From assembly GCA_036524115.1 (NCBI GenBank), contig DATDCY010000191.1, positions 1 through 9,498 on the forward strand: DNA of 9,498 nucleotides, in the 5' to 3' direction. The position numbers and the translations under genes are program-made. The notes under the pieces are model-generated. The model searched no databases. It saw only the letters and a program-made list of their open reading frames with translations, and had not been told where the DNA came from. Shown piece by piece: positions 1-5,259 of the stretch (the stretch's first letter is position 1; every line of letters starts with the position of its first letter). The stretch is from a bacterium. Its GTDB lineage: Bacteria; JAUVQV01; DATDCY01.

Positions 1-24
1 ATCGGCGGCGGCGTCCCGCGCGCC

Positions 25-768
25 TCAGCCACGGGCCTTCCCCTCCCCCGCCGGCCCGCCGGGCCGCGCCCCGACGTGGACGGCGATCGGCCCCGCCATG
101 AAGCTGCGGTGGCGCACGTCGATGAGCCCCGCCTCGCGCATGATCGCGGCCAGCTCCGCGGGGGTCTTGAACCCCTCGGTCGAGGCGGAGAGGTAGGCGT
201 AGGCGGCGCGGTCGCCCGCGACCAGCCGCCCGAGCAGCGGGATGATGCGCCGCAGGTACAGGCGCACGAGCGGTCGCAGCAGCGAGGGCGGCGGCGGCGA
301 GGTGTCGAGGCAGACGACCCGCCCCCCGGGGCGGACGACGCGCGCCTGCTCGCGGAAGGCGCCGGCGCGGTCCGCGACGTTGCGCAGCAGGTACCCGGAG
401 GTCACGGCGTCGAACGTGCCGTCGGCGAACGGGAGCGCCAACGCGTCGGCGGCGCACCAGAGGACCCGCGCGCCGCCGGGCCGCGCCCTGCCCACGCGCA
501 TCATGCCGAGGGAGAAGTCCGCCGCGACCACCGTCGCGCCCGGCCCGCCCGCGAGCGCCTCCAGCGCGATGTCGCCGGTGCCGCTCGCCAGGTCGAGCAG
601 CCTTCCCCCGGGCGGCAGCGCGGCCTCGCGCACGACCGCCCGGCGCCACGCGCGGTCGCGCCCGAAGGTCATCAGGGCGTTCATGCGCTGGTAGCGCCCG
701 GCGATCCGGTCGAACATCGCGCGCACGTCGGCGCCGGGGCCGGCCGGCGCGCCACCGAGAGAAACCAT
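25..768 (-). CDS. menG: Demethylmenaquinone/ubiquinone C-methyltransferase (MenG/UbiE family)
   Basis: This 247-residue class I SAM-dependent methyltransferase should perform the late ring C-methylation of menaquinone (or ubiquinone) biosynthesis, using SAM on a membrane-borne prenylated quinone precursor. Visible features are motif I LDLASGTGD at residues 58-66, an acidic residue after strand 2 (D84 in AADFS), the family signature region GYLLRNVAD at 125-133, RVVRPGGRVVCLDTSPP at about 143-159, AYAYLSAS at 189-196 and a C-terminal GPIAVHVG. Length fits the family (about 230-250). The ATG at 768 is preferred because homologues carry roughly this much sequence before MFDRIA. A second in-frame ATG at 717 (residue 18) is possible, and neither has a clear Shine-Dalgarno. 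The sequence cannot say which quinone is made; menG is preferred over ubiE only from the suspected lineage. The family signature is usually GLRNV and LEFS, here LLRNV and LDTS, so a diverged paralogue is possible. Confidence 0.88.
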   Translation of the reverse strand: MVSLGGAPAGPGADVRAMFDRIAGRYQRMNALMTFGRDRAWRRAVVREAALPPGGRLLDLASGTGDIALEALAGGPGATVVAADFSLGMMRVGRARPGGARVLWCAADALALPFADGTFDAVTSGYLLRNVADRAGAFREQARVVRPGGRVVCLDTSPPPPSLLRPLVRLYLRRIIPLLGRLVAGDRAAYAYLSASTEGFKTPAELAAIMREAGLIDVRHRSFMAGPIAVHVGARPGGPAGEGKARG

Positions 769-779
769 TGCGGTGCGGG

Positions 780-808
780 ATTGTAGCGGGCGCCCCCCGG
801 CGCGACAA
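780..808 (-). promoter_or_regulatory. Candidate sigma-70 promoter for menG
   Basis: Read on the minus strand, TTGTCG (803-808) and TACAAT (780-785) are separated by exactly 17 bp. A start site about 7 nt beyond the -10 box would fall near 773, only about 5 nt before the ATG at 768, so the transcript would be nearly leaderless. This agrees with the absence of a Shine-Dalgarno there. Inferred by eye from consensus and spacing. Confidence 0.5.
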
Positions 809-871
809 GGCGCCGTCGCGGCGTGGTACTCGGCCCCCGGCGGCGCGGACGGGGCGCAGCGCGCCGGCCCC

Positions 872-900
872 TTCCCGCAGCCCGGCCGCCGCGATAGAAT
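872..900 (+). promoter_or_regulatory. Candidate promoter for rnd
   Basis: TAGAAT at 895-900 is a good -10 box in an otherwise GC-dominated stretch. The matching -35 position (872-877, TTCCCG, 17-bp spacer) is weak. The start would be near 907, giving a leader of about 30 nt that contains the rnd Shine-Dalgarno. It lies back to back with the menG promoter in the 168-bp divergent gap 769-936, which holds nothing else I can identify. Confidence 0.4.
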
Positions 901-920
901 CCGCCGGTTCTCAACCCATC

Positions 921-928
921 GGGAGGAG
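921..928 (+). promoter_or_regulatory. Ribosome binding site of rnd
   Basis: GGGAGGAG lies 8 nt before the ATG at 937. This is a near-perfect Shine-Dalgarno at optimal distance, and it decides the start of rnd against upstream in-frame alternatives. Confidence 0.8.
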
Positions 929-936
929 CTGCAACG

Positions 937-2058
937 ATGCCGCAGTACGAGCTTCTGGCGCGCCCGGACACGATCGCCGAATTCGTGGCGGGCTGTCGCG
1001 GCGAGGCGCGGGTCGCCGTCGACCTCGAGGCGGACAGCCTGCACAGCTACCGCGAGCAGATCTGCCTCGTCCAGCTTTCCAGCGCCACGCGCACGGCCAT
1101 CGCGGACCCGCTCGCCGGCCCCGGCGTCCTCGCCGGGCTCGCCCCCCTGCTGGCGGACGCCGCCGTGCAGAAGGTCTTCCACGGCGGCGACTACGACGTG
1201 CGCCTGCTCAAGCGCGAGGGCGTCGTCGTTCGCAACCTCTTCGACACCATGATCGCCGCGCAGCTCGCCGGCCGGGAGCGCTTCGGACTGGCGGCGCTGC
1301 TCGAGGCAGAGTTCGGCGTCGTCCTCGACAAGCGCTTCCAGCGCGCCGACTGGTCGCGCCGGCCGCTCGACGCCGCGATGCTCGACTACGCCGCCAACGA
1401 CACCGCCCACCTGCTGGCGCTGGCCGACCGCCTCGGCGCCGAGCTGGAGCGCATCGGCCGGCTGGCCTGGGCGCAGGAGGAATTCGGCCTGCTGGAGCTG
1501 GCGGAGCCGTCGCCGCCGAAGAAGCCCTGGTGCCTCGATCTCAAGGGCGCCGGCAGGCTCGCTCCCCGCCAGCTCGCCCGGTTGCAGACGCTCCTGGATC
1601 TGCGCGACGAACTGGCGCGCTCCTCGAACCGCCCGCCGTTCAAGGTGCTCGGGAACGAGGTGCTGCTCGCCTGGGCCGCGCAGCCGCCGGCCGACCGCCG
1701 CGCGGTGGCGGCAACGACAGGCGCCAACCGCCCGCTGCTGGAGCGCATCGCCGGCCAGGTGCTGGAGGCGCTCGCGCGCGCCGAAGCCGTCCCGGACGAG
1801 CAGTGCCCGCGCCCGGAGCTCGTCCGGCGCGTCCCGCCGACGCCCGCCGAAAACCGCCGCCTCGCCCGCCTCAAGGCCGCCCGTGCGGAGGCCTCGGCGA
1901 CGCTGCGGATCGAGGCCGGGCTCCTGGTCAACGGCGCCACGCTCGAGCGCCTCGCCCGCCAGGAGCCCGACGCCGCGATCGCCGCGCTGCCCGACGCGCT
2001 CAAGCGCTGGCAGCGCGAGGCGGTCGGCGACGTGCTGCGGCACGCGCTCGCCCAGTAG
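937..2058 (+). CDS. rnd: Ribonuclease D, 3'-5' exoribonuclease
   Basis: This 373-residue protein matches classical RNase D in length (E. coli about 375) and domain order. Residues 1-170 form a DEDDy exonuclease fold: motif I DLE at 29-31 in VAVDLEADS, motif II around FHGGDYDVRLL (81-91, probable metal-binding D87), and motif III YAAND with Y151 and D155. The family-typical ADWSRRPL stretch is at 137-144. An HRDC domain follows at about 209-283, and a C-terminal helical segment (about 300-373) resembles the second HRDC-like region. Known family members trim 3' ends of tRNA precursors and other structured RNAs in the cytoplasm with two divalent metals. All four acidic residues and the motif III tyrosine are present, so it should be active. 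It is transcribed alone, divergent from menG and convergent with the secreted protein gene. Confidence 0.93.
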   Translation: MPQYELLARPDTIAEFVAGCRGEARVAVDLEADSLHSYREQICLVQLSSATRTAIADPLAGPGVLAGLAPLLADAAVQKVFHGGDYDVRLLKREGVVVRNLFDTMIAAQLAGRERFGLAALLEAEFGVVLDKRFQRADWSRRPLDAAMLDYAANDTAHLLALADRLGAELERIGRLAWAQEEFGLLELAEPSPPKKPWCLDLKGAGRLAPRQLARLQTLLDLRDELARSSNRPPFKVLGNEVLLAWAAQPPADRRAVAATTGANRPLLERIAGQVLEALARAEAVPDEQCPRPELVRRVPPTPAENRRLARLKAARAEASATLRIEAGLLVNGATLERLARQEPDAAIAALPDALKRWQREAVGDVLRHALAQ

Positions 2059-2082
2059 GCGCTCGCGGTTCCCGGCGCCTAC
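2055..2082. terminator. Inverted repeat at the rnd / secreted-protein convergence
   Basis: GTAGGCGC (2055-2062) and GCGCCTAC (2075-2082) form a perfect 8-bp stem around a 12-nt loop. The repeat contains the rnd TAG (2056-2058) in one arm and the TAG of the minus-strand gene (2079-2081) in the other. Its symmetry suits a shared bidirectional terminator in the 20-bp gap. No T-tract follows on either strand, so Rho-independent activity is uncertain. Confidence 0.45.
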
Positions 2083-4163
2083 GGCAGCGCGTAGGTGATC
2101 GTCAGCTGCGGCTGGTTGACGGTGGCGTTCCCGCTGTTGAACGAGATGAAGTCGGCCTTGCGGTTGCCGTTGTCGCCCTTCGTGAAGTACACGCGCAGCT
2201 GCGTGATCCCGGCCTTGTTGATCTTCCCCCTGCCGGCGGCGCTGAGCCGGCCGCTGTACCAGCCGAGCACGGGGGTCTTGTTGATCACGCCGGCGCCCGC
2301 GAGCGAGGCCGGCGTCTGGAAGTCCGTCGCCGTCAGCGCCTTCGTGCCGAACGTGCCCTGGCGGATGTCCAGCCGCAGGCCGCCGAGCACGGCAAACGGG
2401 TTTCTCCCCGTCACCGGCACGCCGCTGTAAAGCTGGAGAACCGCGGACTGGATCACCGCGTTGTTCGGCAACGCCGACGTGTCGAACGACAGGACGGCCT
2501 TGTACTGGCGGTTGGCCGCATCGTCGCCGAGCCGGACCACGATCGCCCTGGCGTCCACCGCGCCGCCGACGTTGCTGCCCTGGGACGACTCGAGCACCCA
2601 GCCGTCGAGCGCGCCGCTCGAGACGAACTGCACGGTCGGGCTGATCGTCAGGAACCCGCCGACGAAGGTGAGGTTGTAGTCGGCGGCCGCGGGAAAAGAC
2701 CCGACCAGGATCGGGTACATGCCGACGCCCTCGCCGGCGAGACGCGCCAGCGTCAGCGCGTCGCCCGTCGCCAGCGAGCCCGCGGTCACCCGGTAGCTCA
2801 GCGGGGGGTCCGGCATGCCGAGGCCCTTGGAGACGTCGTTCGCCTCGACCGTGACGGCGCGCGGGGTGATCGCGCCCGTGACGTCCGGCGCGAACGTGTA
2901 CGCGTAGTTGTGGCCGCCGTTGCCGTCGTTGACGGCGCCCGACGGGGTGAGCGTCTTGCCGGTGCCCACCATATTGGTGTCGAAGCTCTGCGTCCACGCC
3001 GGCTCGGTGTCGCCGGGCGCCAGGGGCGTGAGCGCGGAGAGGACCGGCACGCCGGCCGAGCTGGTCGTGCCGTCATAGACCTTCGTGTCGCTCACCGCGG
3101 TGACCGTGATCGGCAGCCGCGTGATCGCGCCGCCGGCGACGGGCGTGAAGGTGTAGGCGTAGTTGAGCCCGGCGTTGCCGTCGTTGACGGTGCCCAGCGG
3201 GATGAGGCTCTTGCCGGTGCCGGCGTTGCGGTTGTCGAAGATCTGCACCCAGGAGCCCGTGGTGTCGCCGGCAGCGAGCGGCGTGGCCGCCGAGACGACG
3301 GCCACGCCGGCGGAGGAGGCCGTGCCGTCGTACAGCTTGCTGTCGACGACCGCCGTCACCGTGACCGGCCGCGCGGTGATGCCCGCGGTGCGGGTTGGCT
3401 GGGTCAGGACGTAGTTGGCGGCGTCCGCGCCCGTCAGCGCCAGCCCCGAGATGTTCACCGTCTTGGCCGCGCCGACGTTACGGTCGGCGAAGGCCCCTGC
3501 CGCCCCCGTCGTGTCCAGTGAGACCACGTCCGCCCCGACGACCCCCACGAGCGTCGGGGAGCCGATGGTGAGCGTGGCCGCCGTCGTCCCGTCGTAGGTC
3601 TTGCCGGCCGGCGTCAGCCCTGAGGCCGACACCGTCAGCGTCGCAGGAGTCACCGTGACGGAGGGGGAGCCGGCGACCAGGGATGTCAAGCCGACGCCGC
3701 CGGGTCCGATGTCCGACTGCGCGGCAAAGGTGAAGGGCGAGCCGATCGGTTTCGGCGCCGTCACGCCCGAGTACGTGATCGTGAAGGACTGGCCGGCGAG
3801 GCAACTGGCGATGTCGACGAGGATCGTCGGTCCCGTGACCGCGAACGGCGGGCTGCCGCTGAGGGTGCAGGTGCCGGGGGCGACCGTGACGCGGCCGACC
3901 GTGCCGGCGGTCGCCGGCGCCGGCCAGCCGGCCGGGACCGTGAGCGTCACCTGCGAGCCCGCCGCGAAGTCGCCGACGTTCGCCGTGAAGGTGAACGTGA
4001 AGCTCTGCGCGCCGGCACCGTATGCCACGCTGTCCGGCGCGACGGACATCGTCCCCTCGCCGTCCAGCGCCGGCACGGCCCTCGCCGGCGCCGGCGCGAA
4101 GGCGACCCCGACCACCAGCGCCGCAACCAGTTGATACACTTGACGAAAACCGTATCTGCGCAT
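2079..4163 (-). CDS. Secreted repeat protein: N-terminal beta domain, three YDG repeats, MBG domain, C-terminal DNRLRE/CBM96-like domain
   Basis: This 694-residue protein starts with a signal peptide: basic MRRYGFRQ, a hydrophobic stretch at about 11-22, and a likely cut after ARA near residue 29. Residues 30-172 form an unrecognised beta-rich domain with two cysteines (C99, C121) that could pair. Three YDG-type repeats follow (about 174-262, 264-348, 349-433), each with a Tyr-Asp-Gly core at 190, 278 and 363. Next is an MBG-like segment (about 436-508). The end (about 511-693) resembles DNRLRE/CBM96 domains, with AVLSFDTSALP at 556-566 and a terminal PQLTITY. YDG and MBG repeats are stalk modules of bacterial adhesins and exoproteins, and CBM96-like domains are associated with carbohydrate binding. 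No sortase, PEP-CTERM or autotransporter anchor is visible, so release or non-covalent surface attachment is inferred. The ATG at 4163 is chosen for its strong ribosome binding site. Exact function is unknown. Confidence 0.85.
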   Translation of the reverse strand: MRRYGFRQVYQLVAALVVGVAFAPAPARAVPALDGEGTMSVAPDSVAYGAGAQSFTFTFTANVGDFAAGSQVTLTVPAGWPAPATAGTVGRVTVAPGTCTLSGSPPFAVTGPTILVDIASCLAGQSFTITYSGVTAPKPIGSPFTFAAQSDIGPGGVGLTSLVAGSPSVTVTPATLTVSASGLTPAGKTYDGTTAATLTIGSPTLVGVVGADVVSLDTTGAAGAFADRNVGAAKTVNISGLALTGADAANYVLTQPTRTAGITARPVTVTAVVDSKLYDGTASSAGVAVVSAATPLAAGDTTGSWVQIFDNRNAGTGKSLIPLGTVNDGNAGLNYAYTFTPVAGGAITRLPITVTAVSDTKVYDGTTSSAGVPVLSALTPLAPGDTEPAWTQSFDTNMVGTGKTLTPSGAVNDGNGGHNYAYTFAPDVTGAITPRAVTVEANDVSKGLGMPDPPLSYRVTAGSLATGDALTLARLAGEGVGMYPILVGSFPAAADYNLTFVGGFLTISPTVQFVSSGALDGWVLESSQGSNVGGAVDARAIVVRLGDDAANRQYKAVLSFDTSALPNNAVIQSAVLQLYSGVPVTGRNPFAVLGGLRLDIRQGTFGTKALTATDFQTPASLAGAGVINKTPVLGWYSGRLSAAGRGKINKAGITQLRVYFTKGDNGNRKADFISFNSGNATVNQPQLTITYALP
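2865..3374 (-). repeat. Tandem 85-codon YDG repeats 2 and 3
   Basis: Residues 264-348 (DNA 3120-3374) and 349-433 (2865-3119) of the secreted protein align without gaps over 85 codons. I count about 55 identical residues (65%). Shared blocks include YDGT, SSAGV, GTGK, VNDGN and NYAYTF. The first YDG unit (about 174-262) is clearly more diverged. This points to an older internal duplication rather than a fresh one. Confidence 0.75.
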
Positions 4164-4168
4164 CGCTG

Positions 4169-4178
4169 TCCCCTCCCT
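4169..4178 (-). promoter_or_regulatory. Ribosome binding site of the secreted repeat protein
   Basis: On the minus strand AGGGAGGGGA ends 5 nt before the ATG at 4163. This strong purine run fixes the start and places the signal peptide at the N-terminus. Confidence 0.7.
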
Positions 4179-4222
4179 CGCCGCGGCGTTCGTTGGGCGA
4201 ACCCCCCTTGTCCCGCGGAGAG

Positions 4223-4251
4223 ATGATCGGGCGGCCGGCGGGTCCGGTCAA
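4223..4251 (-). promoter_or_regulatory. Candidate promoter for the secreted repeat protein
   Basis: On the minus strand TTGACC (4246-4251) and GATCAT (4223-4228) have a 17-bp spacer. The -35 matches 5 of 6 consensus bases and the -10 matches 4 of 6. The expected start is near 4216, giving a leader of about 50 nt. It is divergent from the liv promoter in the 203-bp gap 4164-4366. Confidence 0.4.
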
Positions 4252-4295
4252 TGGAGGGTTCCCCCCATCGGCCCGCCCCGTGCCGCACTTTCGCC

Positions 4296-4325
4296 TTGTC
4301 CCGAGGGGCGCGATTTCTGTATACT
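4296..4325 (+). promoter_or_regulatory. Candidate sigma-70 promoter of the livG-fadD-livH-livM operon
   Basis: TTGTCC (4296-4301) and TATACT (4320-4325) are spaced by 18 bp. The -10 sits in an unusually T-rich patch for this sequence. The expected start near 4332 leaves a leader of about 35 nt before livG. No operator or riboswitch-like structure was recognised in the leader. Confidence 0.5.
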
Positions 4326-4366
4326 TTTTCGACTTTGTCTGCCATCAGGGGGAACACGAACTGACG

Positions 4367-5179
4367 ATGGGACAGGCGGTTTCGAGCGCGGCGGCGGACG
4401 CGCCGATCCTCGAGCTCCAGGACGTCTCGCTGCACTTCGGCGGGATCACCGCGCTCGACGGCGTCGGCTTCACCGTCAACAAGGGCGAGATCTTCGCGGT
4501 CATCGGCCCCAACGGCGCCGGCAAGACGAGCGTCTTCAACTGCATCTCCGGGCTCTACCACCCGGCGAAGGGGAAGATCCTCTTCGAGGGGCGCGAGATC
4601 ACGCGGATGAGCCCGGCGCGGCGCGCGCGGCTCGGGCTGGCGCGCTCGTTCCAGAACATCGAGCTGTTCAAGGGGATGACGGTCGTCGACAACCTCATGC
4701 TCGGCCGCCACATCCACATGAAGACCGGCCTGCTCACCGGCGGCCTCTTCTTCGGCCCGGCGCGGCGCGAGGAGATCCGCAACCGCGAGGTCGTCGAGGA
4801 GATCATCGACTTCCTCGAGATCCAGGCGATCCGCAAGAAGGTCGTCGGCACGCTCGCCTACGGGCTGCAGAAGCGCGTGGAGCTGGGCCGCGCGCTCGCG
4901 CTGGAGCCGCGCGTGCTCCTGCTGGACGAGCCGATGGCCGGCATGAACGCCGAGGAGACCGAGGACATGGCGCGCTTCGTCCTCGACATCAACGAGGAGC
5001 GCGAGACAACGATCGTCCTCATCGAGCACGACATGGGCGTCGTCATGGACATCTCGGATCGCATCTGCGCCATCGACTTCGGCGTCAAGCTCGCGGAGGG
5101 GCCGCCGGCGCAGATCCAGTCCGACCCGAAGGTCGTCAGCGCCTATCTCGGCGAGACGGACGTCCTGTTCAACATCTAG
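4367..5179 (+). CDS. livG: LIV-family ABC transporter ATP-binding protein LivG
   Basis: This 270-residue cytoplasmic ATPase would power an importer formed with LivH and LivM. Walker A is GPNGAGKT at 47-54, the Q-loop glutamine is Q96 in SFQN, the ABC signature region is LAYGLQKR at 163-170, Walker B is LLLDEP at 184-189 with catalytic E188, and the switch histidine is H221 in IEHDM. Length and the insert after the Q-loop fit LivG rather than the shorter LivF. The signature has Leu where LivG usually has Gln (LAYGQQ). The ATG at 4367 gives the natural N-terminus just before the first strand. The purine run AGGGGGAA (4347-4354) is 12 nt away, somewhat long, and the open frame continues further upstream without a better start. 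It is first gene of the operon; its stop codon touches the palindromic element that precedes fadD. Confidence 0.9.
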   Translation: MGQAVSSAAADAPILELQDVSLHFGGITALDGVGFTVNKGEIFAVIGPNGAGKTSVFNCISGLYHPAKGKILFEGREITRMSPARRARLGLARSFQNIELFKGMTVVDNLMLGRHIHMKTGLLTGGLFFGPARREEIRNREVVEEIIDFLEIQAIRKKVVGTLAYGLQKRVELGRALALEPRVLLLDEPMAGMNAEETEDMARFVLDINEERETTIVLIEHDMGVVMDISDRICAIDFGVKLAEGPPAQIQSDPKVVSAYLGETDVLFNI

Positions 5180-5259
5180 AAATGGGGACAGATTTATTTT
5201 CCTCGATGATCGAGGTCGAGGCTGAAAGCCATGACCGAAAATAGATCTGTCCCCATTTC
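5179..5259. repeat. 81-bp palindromic element (REP-pair or MITE-like) between livG and fadD
   Basis: A left arm (5179-5201) and right arm (5237-5259) are inverted copies, 22 of 23 bases matching, with core GGGGACAGATTTATTTT on the left. The single difference (T5194 against G5244) would be a G-U pair in RNA. The 35-nt loop contains CCTCGA-TGA-TCGAGG (5201-5215) and GGCT-GAA-AGCC (5220-5230). The arms are about one third GC while the genes around are strongly GC-rich, so the element looks foreign. It starts on the last base of the livG stop and extends through FadD codon 10. I recall very similar sequences beside REP-associated tyrosine (Y1) transposase genes in other genomes. That is memory, not a search. 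Confidence 0.75.
5218..5221 (+). promoter_or_regulatory. Probable ribosome binding site of fadD, inside the palindromic element
   Basis: GAGG lies 9 nt before the ATG at 5231 and overlaps the small GGCT/AGCC hairpin at 5220-5230. A second CGAGG at 5211-5215 is farther away and sits in the other internal stem. Both lie in the loop of the long inverted repeat, so folding could modulate fadD translation. Confidence 0.4.

Noticed and set aside
25-2997. A 990-codon minus-strand open frame spanning menG, the antisense of rnd and part of the secreted-protein gene
   Set aside because: Only its last 247 codons look like a protein (MenG). The rest is Arg/Gly/Ala/Gln-rich low-complexity translation opposite the well-supported rnd, a usual effect of high GC.
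2865-3374. Regular repeat spacing that might suggest a CRISPR-like or satellite array
   Set aside because: The repeats are 85-codon units inside an intact reading frame with a conserved YDG core, so they are protein domain repeats.
768-3521. A 917-codon plus-strand open frame across rnd and the secreted-protein gene
   Set aside because: It is out of frame with rnd, whose DEDD motifs and ribosome site are clear, and antisense to the repeat protein. Its composition is Arg-rich with no recognisable motifs.
4022-4366. An N-terminal extension of LivG upstream of 4367
   Set aside because: The frame is open, but the extension is Pro/Arg-rich, runs over the start region of the divergent gene and the liv promoter, and has no counterpart in LivG proteins.
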